Source: Nitrospina sp. (GTDB taxonomy: Bacteria; Nitrospinota; Nitrospinia; Nitrospinales; VA-1). From it: a DNA stretch of 8,635 bases. The DNA lies in NCBI GenBank assembly GCA_018665625.1, contig JABJCF010000337.1, positions 1 through 8,635 of the forward strand, given 5' to 3'. The notes beneath the pieces were generated by a model. That model did not search any database and was not told the DNA's origin. It saw only the letters and a program-made list of their open reading frames with translations. The number at the start of each line of letters is the position of its first letter. Position 1 is the first letter of the stretch. This document shows, one piece after another, positions 1-5,496 of the stretch. Position numbers and translations under genes: made by a program.

Positions 1-2
1 GA

Positions 3-19
3 AAACTGCTACGCAGTTT
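3..19. repeat. Perfect 7-bp hairpin at the left window edge
   Basis: AAACTGC (3-9) and GCAGTTT (13-19) form a perfect stem with a 3-base loop. A separate 12-bp perfect palindrome, AGATCATGATCT, follows at 52-63. No T-run follows the hairpin, so it is not a convincing intrinsic terminator. Both lie in the part of the window inferred to belong to the integrated element. I recognise no gene in 1-330: the short open frames that enter from the left edge stop by about base 87 and show no family motif. Confidence 0.4.
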
Positions 20-86
20 ACACACAGGGCCAACAGGCACTACTGCTACAAAGATCATGATCTAATAACCTATATTTTTTAACCCG

Positions 87-215
87 AGTGGTACACTTTT
101 ACTCCGCCACACTGGTACGAATTTACTCTGCCCTTGACAGCAGGGCTGATATCGTACTGGAGGATTTAATCCGCTTTACATTCCGTAACCCAGTTTGTAC
201 CACTCCTGTACCACT
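87..215. repeat. Cluster of GTACCACT/AGTGGTAC motifs, candidate recombinase arm sites
   Basis: AGTGGTAC occurs at 87-94 and its core TGGTAC again at 113-118. The inverted form GTACCACT occurs twice, at 197-204 and 208-215. The first two copies sit inside a longer imperfect direct repeat: TGGTACACTTTTACTCCGCC and TGGTACGAATTTACTCTGCC match at 16 of 20 bases. Short direct and inverted repeats 100-250 bp from a tRNA-type core are what tyrosine-recombinase arm-binding sites look like. The repeats are seen; the arm-site role is inferred from the tRNA remnant beside them. No integrase is visible in the window. Confidence 0.45.
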
Positions 216-330
216 AAAACGCTTTCCCGTTGCATCCCGTTTCAAACCGAATGAAACAGGAAGGCTTTTATTTAGTTACATTTATATGATATTAGGAAGA
301 TACGGGAAAGTCAAGGAAAGTGGCGTTTTT

Positions 331-376
331 CGGACTTCTAATCCGTAGGTCGTAGGTTCGAATCCTACCAGGCGTA
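331..376 (+). other. 3' fragment of tRNA-Arg(TCT), probable attachment site (att) of an integrated element
   Basis: The fragment holds a 4-bp anticodon stem (331-334 with 342-345) around the loop CTTCTAA with anticodon TCT at 337-339. A variable loop, a perfect T-arm (GTAGG, TTCGAAT, CCTAC at 352-368), the acceptor 3' strand CAGGCGT (369-375) and discriminator A376 follow. The 5' half (acceptor 5' strand and D-arm) is absent: bases 301-330 are unrelated, and T330 breaks the fifth anticodon-stem pair. This is the usual trace of site-specific integration into a tRNA 3' end. Because the 3' half lies on the plus strand, the element should be to the left, with the reconstituted intact tRNA at its far end, and the chromosome resumes after 376. 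A decayed tRNA pseudogene is the alternative. Confidence 0.8.
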
Positions 377-437
377 CTCCTTCGTAGAGGGAGAAGTTGC
401 GACTTGCCTCCTTTAGATGCAGGCCCATCCTGACTAA

Positions 438-459
438 AGAGTTGCTCTAAAGAAACTCT
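438..459 (-). terminator. Weak hairpin at the 3' end of the Fic gene
   Basis: AGAGTT (438-443) pairs with AACTCT (454-459), leaving a 10-base loop. It overlaps the Fic stop codon (458-460). Read on the minus strand it is followed only by a short T-rich stretch (CTTTAG), so it is at best a weak intrinsic terminator. Confidence 0.25.
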
Positions 460-1636
460 AACTGGCTGGATATAGATTTGGAAACCATCGTTCCACGACA
501 TTGACAGGAAAGCCTAAACGCACAGAACCCTTTTCCGTTTTTGAAATGAGAAGTCCTTTTTCTACGAGTTCCTTTAACACGTTTCGCGCCTGCCGTTCTT
601 TATAACCTGTCAGGGTAGCGGCTTTTCCGCGCTCAAATTCTCCCATCAAGAGAGCTTCCCGTATTAAAGGGAAAGAGCCCTTGAGCAACCGCTTGGCACG
701 GACTTCTTCTTCAGTAAAAATTTCAATTCTGCGGGTGAGTTCACCCGGCTTCATCAGTGATTCCATGAATGTAACCTGGTCAATGCATATGGTCAGGAAA
801 AATTTACAAAACTCCTCCAGTCCTTTTTGTGAAAGGCTTCCTCGTCCATCCAAATCGCCTTGACGAGAAGCGTCTGCGGCATTCAGCAGGTCCTTATATT
901 CTCCTGAATTGCGTGCAAGACCGCGGGATGCAGACCAAAGACTACTGCCTATACCGATTGCTTTTAAGTATGAATGGGAAAAAAGCCTTGCAACCCTTCC
1001 ATTGCCATCAATGAAAGGGTGTATCCAAAGAAGCCTGTGATGAGAAGCTGCCGCTGCAATAAACCGCTCCATGCGACCCAACTTTGCAGGATTGTAAGCA
1101 TCCTCAAATCGATTAAGAAAGGCGGGTATATTTTGCACTTGGGGTGGAATGTGCCGCCCTACTGACACCATTGTTTTCCTAAACTCTCCTGGTTCCACAC
1201 GAATTTTTTCTTTCGTATCTGAATTTTCAACCCAAAGAAGATTATCAGGCAAATTCTCACAGAACTCCCGATGGAGCCATTTTATATAACCCGTAGATAC
1301 AGGCTGTTCTATTTCCAGCGTATCGATTTTTTCCTGAAGCAAAATGTGAGCTTTAGCTTCGAGTTGAAGATCTCTTTTCCTCGGTTCGGTGGAAAAATCT
1401 CCCTTGAGGGCACGATCTATATCTCGTGGGTGAGTGTCATGCCCCTCTATTTGATTGCTGTAATAGCAATTCATAGATCGAACCAGACCTCCAATCGAAA
1501 GCTGGACAACTGGATGGATCATCCCCGCAAGGTGAGCCGCTTTTTCAGATAGCTCAATTCCAAGGTCTTGTAATTCACCAGAAATTAAGGATGGTAGCAT
1601 CGGCTCCATTAAATTAACAGGTTCAGAAATTTTCAT
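458..1636 (-). CDS. Class II Fic-domain protein with C-terminal winged helix
   Basis: This 392-residue protein has the full Fic catalytic motif HPFIDGNGRVAR at residues 206-217 (His206, Asp210, Asn212, Arg214, Arg217). Fic enzymes usually transfer AMP from ATP to a hydroxyl on a target protein. SNQIEG (residues 60-65) is the (S/T)xxxE(G/N) inhibitory-helix motif on the N-terminal side, which defines class II; Glu64 would block the active site. The C-terminal part, about residues 320-385, is predicted to be a winged helix (alternation of helices, then KGLLISKTEKGSVRLGF as the wing), common in this subfamily and implying DNA or protein binding. Length is typical and nothing is broken. The ATG at 1634-1636 is the furthest possible start, because an in-frame TAA lies three codons upstream; no clear ribosome-binding site is seen. 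It sits between a tRNA attachment remnant and an unusual repeat array, so it is probably accessory. The target protein is unknown. Confidence 0.93.
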   Translation of the reverse strand: MKISEPVNLMEPMLPSLISGELQDLGIELSEKAAHLAGMIHPVVQLSIGGLVRSMNCYYSNQIEGHDTHPRDIDRALKGDFSTEPRKRDLQLEAKAHILLQEKIDTLEIEQPVSTGYIKWLHREFCENLPDNLLWVENSDTKEKIRVEPGEFRKTMVSVGRHIPPQVQNIPAFLNRFEDAYNPAKLGRMERFIAAAASHHRLLWIHPFIDGNGRVARLFSHSYLKAIGIGSSLWSASRGLARNSGEYKDLLNAADASRQGDLDGRGSLSQKGLEEFCKFFLTICIDQVTFMESLMKPGELTRRIEIFTEEEVRAKRLLKGSFPLIREALLMGEFERGKAATLTGYKERQARNVLKELVEKGLLISKTEKGSVRLGFPVNVVERWFPNLYPAS

Positions 1637-1652
1637 TTTATATTAAATTTTT

Positions 1653-1890
1653 TGCCGATGTTAATAAACATAATAACATTATATAAAATAACATTTATTT
1701 TAATAAAGTAGCAATTAAAATGCCGATATTTTTGCCGATATAAACAAGCACAATAATATCATATAAATTAACATATATTTTAATAAAGTGGTGATTAAAA
1801 TGCCGATATAAATAAACATAATAACATAATATAAAATAACATTTATTTTAATAAAGTGGTAATTAAAATGCCGGTATTTTTGCCGATAAT
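1653..1890. repeat. Modular tandem repeat: 68-bp units and TGCCGAT boxes upstream of fic
   Basis: Three 68-bp units start at 1653, 1733 and 1801. The first and third differ at only about 5 of 68 positions; the middle one differs from the third at about 8. A 12-bp module, TGCCGATATTTT (1721-1732) or TGCCGGTATTTT (1869-1880), follows the first and third units but not the second. TGCCGAT-type boxes therefore begin at 1653, 1721, 1733, 1801, 1869 and 1881. The rest of each unit is very AT-rich and ends in a conserved TAATAAAGT and ATTAAAA. The box nearest to fic ends about 16 bp before its start codon, so the array covers the fic promoter region. An operator array bound by the Fic winged helix is a plausible reading but is inferred. 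Confidence 0.85.
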
Positions 1891-1924
1891 TTTAGTATAT
1901 ACGCCAAAAAATAAGCCCCCTGCA

Positions 1925-2023
1925 TGTGGGAACACTTTTTACTACCGCAATATTTGCTCTTTTATGCGCAAGGTGGAGCTATTTTAAGACTCAACCCAAT
2001 TCCCACAAGCTCCACTTTGGAGC
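1925..2023 (+). promoter_or_regulatory. Interleaved inverted repeats with a competing hairpin (possible RNA switch)
   Basis: TGTGGGAA (1925-1932) is complementary to TTCCCACA (2000-2007), and GTGGAGCT (1973-1980) to AGCTCCAC (2008-2015). The order is A-B-A'-B', a pseudoknot-type topology, with A' and B' directly adjacent. B' can instead form a local hairpin, GCTCCA (2009-2014) with TGGAGC (2018-2023) around a 3-base loop. Two TGGAGC copies thus compete for one GCTCCA. No known riboswitch consensus is recognised. Transcription through here is not shown. The strand is assumed from the HD-GYP gene downstream, although the repeats read the same way on either strand. Confidence 0.4.
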
Positions 2024-2265
2024 GAAACCCCAATAAAATATAAGCGTTAAGATCTATCTGGAATTATTGAGAAATTAAACAGGCTTTAACCCCGAGGCAA
2101 ACTTGCTTTTGATTTACAGCGCACCCCTCCACACCTTCGATTATCCTTATTTTCTCGCAAGTTATCGATATTTCGATACGGAGTAGTCCATTGTGGTAAA
2201 TGTAATGATTTCTATGGTAGGCTGATCCACCCCCCATAAAAGAGGGGGGGCCTTATTTGCAAATA
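2024..2265 (+). promoter_or_regulatory. Upstream region of the HD-GYP gene with two palindromes and a C6/G7 hairpin
   Basis: No gene is visible here. Three symmetric elements stand out: TATCGATATTTCGATA (2163-2178, arms TATCGA/TCGATA), a hairpin of CCCCCC (2230-2235) with the G7 run at 2244-2250 across an AT-rich loop, and the perfect palindrome TATTTGCAAATA (2254-2265) just before the GGGA ribosome-binding site at 2271-2274. The hairpin lacks a T-run, so it is not a standard terminator. The palindromes could be operators. I found no convincing sigma-70 promoter, and see nothing of note between 2024 and 2162. Confidence 0.35.
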
Positions 2266-2279
2266 TCAATGGGATTTTC

Positions 2280-3227
2280 ATGAGCGCTACAGCAGAGCAG
2301 TATAGAAAAATTGATATCGAGTCTCTCAGCTCAACCGGCGACCAGAAGTTCAATTTATTTGTGAAGTCTAACGATGACTTCGTTAAATTTGCCGGAACAG
2401 AACCTGCACATCAGGAAAAAGTTCGAAAATTACTCAAAGCGGGTGAACTGACGGAAGATCTTTATATAGATGTATTGGAGCAGGAAGAATATTACAAGCA
2501 GATCACAGGCAGCCTGGCCTCGGTAGCTTCTGATGAAGCTCTTACTCCTCACCTCAGGGCTGAGAAAATTTACAATGTCTCTCTTTCGGTTATGAAGGAG
2601 TTTTTTGAAAACAGCTCGTCCAGGAAAATATTGAATTCGGCCGATGACATTATGGGTGCCATGCAAACCTGCCTTGAAGTGACCAATCAGGGATTTGCAT
2701 TATTAGCCAAAACTATGGTCAAAAATTATCCTGCCTACATCCATTCCATCAATGTAGGACTTTATTGCTTGAGCTATGCTGGAAAAATGAAAATGGCTCA
2801 GGAAGAAACTAAAATTCTGGCCATTGGTGGTTTATTTCATGATCTGGGTTTGACGGCAATTTCTGATGAGACCCTTTACAAAAAAGGCAAGCTGGATATG
2901 GATGAGATTCAGTGGATGCGCTCCCACACGGTAGAAGGGATAGCGATCATAAAGGATTTGAAACATTATAATGAAGAAGTGGTGAAAATGGCAGCCCAGC
3001 ATCATGAAAGCTTTGATGGGAAGGGCTACCCCTATGCCCTGGCTAGCGACAAAATCTCATACTTTTCACGAGTCTGCAAAGTCGCCGATGTTTACGAAAG
3101 CCTCACGTCCCCGGTCGTTTACCGAAAAGCCATGAAACCTTTGGATGCTTTAACCATTATGACTCGTGATATGAAGAGCATGTTTGACCCCAAAGTTCTG
3201 CGTAATTTTATCACTCTGCTCACCTAA
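2280..3227 (+). CDS. HD-GYP domain protein, probable cyclic-di-GMP phosphodiesterase
   Basis: The 315-residue protein carries a complete HD-GYP domain in about residues 130-310. Metal and catalytic residues are all present: His155, His187-Asp188 in GGLFHDLG, His216 in SHTVEG, His241-His242 in QHHESFDGKGYP, the GYP signature at 249-251, and Asp270 in KVADVYESLTS. Such enzymes hydrolyse cyclic-di-GMP to pGpG or GMP, lowering the second messenger that favours attachment. About residues 8-75 resemble the short N-terminal module seen ahead of many HD-GYP domains (a YxxIDIESL-type start, FNLFVKSNDDFVKF, then LYIDVLEQEEYYKQ). There is no signal peptide or membrane segment, so it is cytosolic; no receiver domain is visible, so the input is unknown. 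A weak GGGA lies 5 bases before the ATG. It stands alone between long non-coding gaps, with no operon partner. Just downstream, CCCTA/TAGGG (3232-3246) forms only a weak stem without a T-run. Confidence 0.92.
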   Translation: MSATAEQYRKIDIESLSSTGDQKFNLFVKSNDDFVKFAGTEPAHQEKVRKLLKAGELTEDLYIDVLEQEEYYKQITGSLASVASDEALTPHLRAEKIYNVSLSVMKEFFENSSSRKILNSADDIMGAMQTCLEVTNQGFALLAKTMVKNYPAYIHSINVGLYCLSYAGKMKMAQEETKILAIGGLFHDLGLTAISDETLYKKGKLDMDEIQWMRSHTVEGIAIIKDLKHYNEEVVKMAAQHHESFDGKGYPYALASDKISYFSRVCKVADVYESLTSPVVYRKAMKPLDALTIMTRDMKSMFDPKVLRNFITLLT

Positions 3228-3350
3228 CACTCCCTATTAGTTAGGGTATTGATAACACTGGCATTGGATAGAATCTCCCGCAGATTTGGCTTGTTTTCCG
3301 AGGCTTTTATCAATCCTTTTCGATTAGGAAATCTGATATAAACTTGGGTT

Positions 3351-3379
3351 TTGCCGATCAATATGCTAAAATGCATAAT
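3351..3379 (+). promoter_or_regulatory. Possible sigma-70 promoter in the HD-GYP/cold-shock gap
   Basis: TTGCCG (3351-3356, 4 of 6 to consensus) and CATAAT (3374-3379, 5 of 6) are separated by exactly 17 bp. Two terminator-like hairpins follow at 3396-3420 and 3470-3499, so this could drive a small RNA of roughly 35-115 nt. It is a pattern match only. Confidence 0.3.
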
Positions 3380-3395
3380 CACAATAAGACAATTT

Positions 3396-3420
3396 GGGAA
3401 GCAGTTTTCCCGAGTTTTTT
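3396..3420 (+). terminator. Possible intrinsic terminator (GGGAA/TTCCC, then T6)
   Basis: GGGAA (3396-3400) pairs with TTCCC (3407-3411) around a 6-base loop, and CGAG-type spacing leads into TTTTTT at 3415-3420. The stem is short. It lies about 170 bp beyond the HD-GYP stop, so it may end that transcript or a separate small RNA. Confidence 0.4.
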
Positions 3421-3469
3421 GGAACGACATCTGCGGCATGGGCAATACAATTTCAAATGAAATACTTTA

Positions 3470-3499
3470 ACCGTCCTGATTTTCCGGGTGGTTTTTTTT
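3470..3499 (+). terminator. Intrinsic terminator ahead of the cold-shock gene
   Basis: ACCGTCC (3470-3476) pairs with GGGTGGT (3486-3492) through five Watson-Crick and two G-T pairs over a 9-base loop, and runs straight into eight T residues (3492-3499). It isolates the cold-shock gene from upstream transcription. Apart from this and the preceding hairpin, the 3228-3608 gap holds no gene I can support. Confidence 0.65.
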
Positions 3500-3519
3500 A
3501 TGCCCGCAGCAGGTTTTTT

Positions 3520-3599
3520 CCAATTAAGTCTTAATTATTTCAATTGGGGACTCTGTTTTAATATCTGGATGCAAGGTCGTCCCGCAAATTTTTGGGAGT
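3520..3599 (+). promoter_or_regulatory. Cold-shock gene leader with a hairpin over the ribosome-binding site
   Basis: CCAATT (3520-3525) and AATTGG (3542-3547) form an inverted repeat. Downstream, TCCC (3580-3583) can pair with GGGA (3594-3597), which is part of the Shine-Dalgarno sequence GGGAG at 3594-3598. TTTAAT at 3557-3562 is a possible -10 with no good -35. Structured leaders that change fold with temperature are known for cspA in E. coli; a similar role here is inference from the pairing alone. Confidence 0.35.
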
Positions 3600-3608
3600 A
3601 AATTCAAA

Positions 3609-3809
3609 ATGGCTCAAGGAAAAGTAAAGTGGTTCAATGAGAGCAAAGGTTATGGTTTTATTGAATCCGATGATGGGGAAGACTGTTTCGTGCATTTCTC
3701 AGAAATTCAAACAGATGGTTTCAAAACCCTTCATGAAGGGCAAGCAGTAGAATTCGAAAAAACGATGGGCCAAAAAGGACCGCAAGCTTCTAAGGTAGTC
3801 CCTAAATAA
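3609..3809 (+). CDS. CspA-family cold-shock protein
   Basis: At 66 residues this is a single cold-shock domain of usual length (a five-stranded OB-fold) with nothing attached. RNP1 is visible as KGYGFI (residues 13-18) and RNP2 as CFVHFS (26-31), and the start [15 protein letters not shown] is classic. These proteins bind single-stranded RNA and DNA and melt secondary structure, acting as RNA chaperones in the cold or in growth transitions. The start is supported by GGGAG ending 10 bases before the ATG. It appears to be transcribed alone, with a terminator upstream at 3470-3499 and a 95-bp gap to the next small gene. An inverted repeat follows (CCGATAA at 3831-3837, TTATCGG at 3849-3855) but lacks a T-run, so read-through into the 52-residue gene is possible. 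The genome probably has paralogues, so a numbered csp name cannot be given. Confidence 0.96.
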   Translation: MAQGKVKWFNESKGYGFIESDDGEDCFVHFSEIQTDGFKTLHEGQAVEFEKTMGQKGPQASKVVPK

Positions 3810-3830
3810 ATAGATATCTGATGTCTTTCC

Positions 3831-3855
3831 CCGATAAAGCTTTCCTTATTATCGG
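3831..3855 (+). repeat. Inverted repeat between the cold-shock gene and the small basic gene
   Basis: CCGATAA (3831-3837) and TTATCGG (3849-3855) form a 7-bp perfect stem with an 11-base loop. No T-run follows on either strand, so it may be an attenuating or stabilising hairpin rather than a terminator. TTGACA at 3860-3865 directly follows but has no well-spaced -10: TATAAA at 3876-3881 is only 10 bp away. Confidence 0.4.
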
Positions 3856-3904
3856 CCACTTGACACGTTAAATTGTATAAACGACTTATTAGAAAGGGAA
3901 GACA

Positions 3905-4063
3905 ATGCATGAAGTAAAAGTATTTGATGCTTCAGGAAACCTCAAAAAAGTGATTTCCGTTAAAGCTTTGAACAAACGGACAGACAAGCAAATCAACTCA
4001 CCTTCTTTTTATAATAAAAAAGGTCGCAAGGTGAAACCGCTTGTTCAAGAAACCGCAAAATAA
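3905..4063 (+). CDS. Small basic protein of unknown function (52 aa)
   Basis: I do not recognise the family. The frame begins MHEVKVFDASGNLKKVISV and ends KPLVQETAK. It holds 11 Lys and 2 Arg against 4 acidic residues, a strongly positive net charge that would suit nucleic-acid or ribosome binding, though no motif proves it. The N-terminal third looks like a beta hairpin with a DASGN turn, and the rest is polar and probably extended. There is no Cys, signal peptide or membrane stretch. The gene call rests on a good Shine-Dalgarno (AAAGGGAAG ending just before the ATG), a complete frame, and a strong intrinsic terminator starting two bases after the stop. It follows the cold-shock gene in the same direction and may share its transcript. 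Reality as a gene is fairly secure; function is open. Confidence 0.75.
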   Translation: MHEVKVFDASGNLKKVISVKALNKRTDKQINSPSFYNKKGRKVKPLVQETAK

Positions 4064-4064
4064 G

Positions 4065-4097
4065 AAAAAGCCAGTACAATGTGTACTGGCTTTTTTT
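4065..4097 (+). terminator. Strong bidirectional intrinsic terminator
   Basis: AGCCAGTACA (4069-4078) pairs perfectly with TGTACTGGCT (4082-4091) around a 3-base loop. A5 lies before the stem and T7 (4091-4097) after it. On the plus strand it ends the small basic gene. On the minus strand the complementary T-run lets it also end the inositol-phosphate synthase transcript that converges from the right, whose stop is 47 bp away. Confidence 0.92.
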
Positions 4098-4143
4098 ATG
4101 ACTTCCCTTATTTCCCTCACCAACCGTTTCAGCCTCTTCTCGT

Positions 4144-5496
4144 TTAACCTTTAGGCTCGTAGTAATCCAGTCCGGAATGGTCAATCACCTTTTCACCCAT
4201 CAGAATTCTCAGAGTATTTCGCATTTTCTCATCCTGATCAAACAGTGAGTTGACGGGTTTTAGATCGGGTCGGCATTGCGGAGATTTAAAATAAAATGAG
4301 AGCCATTCTTGAATACCACGCATACCTGCTCGGTTAGCCATATCCAGGAACAAGACAAGATCTAATACCACAGGTGCGGCAAGAATTGAGTCGCGGCAGA
4401 GAAAATTGACCTTCAATTGCATTTTTTGTCCCAGCCAGCCTTGAATATCAATATTATCCCAACCTTCTTTGGCGTCGCCCCTTGGAGGATAATATTCAAT
4501 GCGGATTTTATGATAATAATCGCCATAAAGTTCCGGGTAGAGATCGTCCTGAAAAATGCTGTCGAGTACAGACCCTTTGCTCACTTCTTTAGAGCGAAAA
4601 GAATCAGGGTCGTCCAAAACTTCTCCATCGCGATTGCCCAGAATATTACTGGAGAACCACCCTTCCAACCCTAGCATTCGGGCTTTAAGTCCCGGTGCGA
4701 TAATTGTTTTCATCAAGGTTTGACCGGTCTTGAAATCTTTACCTGCAATCGCCACATTATGCTTTAAGGCTAATTCTACTATTGCCGGATGATCAACGGT
4801 TTGGTTTGGAGAGCCATTGGCAAAAGGCACACCCATTCTGATCGCTGCATATGCGTAAATCATGGAAGGCGGAATAATAGCAAGATCATCTTTCAAAGCT
4901 TTTTCAAATCCTTCAACAGTCTGAAAAGCTTCGTGGTCCATTTCTTCCTGATAAACTTCTGTAGAACCACACCAGCACATAACCAGTCGATCCAAATCCT
5001 TTTCTTTTTTAAAGTTTTCCATGTCCTTCATCAACATTTCCGCTAATTCCATTTTATTGGCGGCTTTTTTAACATTGGGTCCGGAAAGGTTTTTTACGAA
5101 AGCGGGATCGAACACCGCAGGCCAGGGTTTAATTTCTTCCAGTTGTTTACGAATGGGTTCCAATTCCTGTTTATCTATAACGCCACAGGCTAATGCTGCC
5201 TGATAGCAGTTGTCGTCATAAATATCCCAGCCACCAAAAACCAAGTCGGTAAGGGGTGAAAGAGGAACAAAGTCTTTAATTAGCGGATACTGCGGATTAT
5301 CCCTTTTACCCAGGCGAATGCGTGACATCTGGGTAACCGAACCGATAGGTTGGCTGTGACCGGCATTGACCAACTGCACGCCAGCAATTAGAGTAGAGCT
5401 AACTGCGCCCATGCCTGGAAGTAGAACTCCTAATTTTCCTTTCGGAGGTTCAATTTTTCGAGCCAACCCATCATATGCATCTGTGTTTTCATTCAT
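4144..5496 (-). CDS. ino1: Inositol-3-phosphate synthase (myo-inositol-1-phosphate synthase)
   Basis: This cytosolic NAD-dependent enzyme turns D-glucose 6-phosphate into 1D-myo-inositol 3-phosphate (= L-myo-inositol 1-phosphate), the committed step of inositol synthesis. The 450 residues start with a Rossmann-type NAD site, GVLLPGMGAVSST (23-35). The family core is clear: GKDFKTGQTLMKT (252-264), LGLEGWFSSNILGNRDGEVL (275-294) and FRSKEVSKGSVLD (300-312). Lys253, Lys256, Lys303 and Lys307 lie where the family places its catalytic and phosphate-binding lysines. WLGQKMQLKVNFLCRDSILAAP (354-375) is the C-terminal tetramer/NAD-contact segment. Length sits between the short archaeal/actinobacterial forms (about 360-390) and the eukaryotic forms (about 510-550). 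The start ATG has AAAGG about 11 bases upstream, a loose Shine-Dalgarno. It is divergent from the CDP-alcohol transferase across 227 bp, and two neighbours belong to the same inferred pathway, so co-regulation from that gap is likely. Confidence 0.95.
   Translation of the reverse strand: MNENTDAYDGLARKIEPPKGKLGVLLPGMGAVSSTLIAGVQLVNAGHSQPIGSVTQMSRIRLGKRDNPQYPLIKDFVPLSPLTDLVFGGWDIYDDNCYQAALACGVIDKQELEPIRKQLEEIKPWPAVFDPAFVKNLSGPNVKKAANKMELAEMLMKDMENFKKEKDLDRLVMCWCGSTEVYQEEMDHEAFQTVEGFEKALKDDLAIIPPSMIYAYAAIRMGVPFANGSPNQTVDHPAIVELALKHNVAIAGKDFKTGQTLMKTIIAPGLKARMLGLEGWFSSNILGNRDGEVLDDPDSFRSKEVSKGSVLDSIFQDDLYPELYGDYYHKIRIEYYPPRGDAKEGWDNIDIQGWLGQKMQLKVNFLCRDSILAAPVVLDLVLFLDMANRAGMRGIQEWLSFYFKSPQCRPDLKPVNSLFDQDEKMRNTLRILMGEKVIDHSGLDYYEPKG

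Noticed and set aside
88..348. 86-codon plus-strand frame from a GTG
   Set aside because: It has no ribosome-binding site, runs into the tRNA fragment, and its sequence is explained by the repeated GTACCACT region.
292..501. Open frame on the minus strand encoding a GRIRTYDLRIRSP-type peptide
   Set aside because: This peptide is the well-known antisense translation of tRNA-Arg 3' sequence. The frame simply runs across the tRNA fragment and overlaps the Fic 3' end.
1653..1890. CRISPR array
   Set aside because: The repeats are contiguous 68-bp units with no unique spacers, and no cas gene is in the window.
2084..2120. GGCAAAC at about 2096 as part of a GEMM cyclic-di-GMP riboswitch ahead of the HD-GYP gene
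   Set aside because: Only a short match; the paired helices and the second conserved strand of the GEMM fold are not found around it.
3352..3358. A further TGCCGAT box outside the fic array, and a similar TTATCGGCCA at 3849-3858
   Set aside because: Single short matches without the 68/12-bp context; expected by chance at this length.
3224..3445. 73-codon minus-strand frame between the HD-GYP and cold-shock genes
   Set aside because: No ribosome-binding site or recognisable motif, and it crosses the terminator-like hairpin at 3396-3411.
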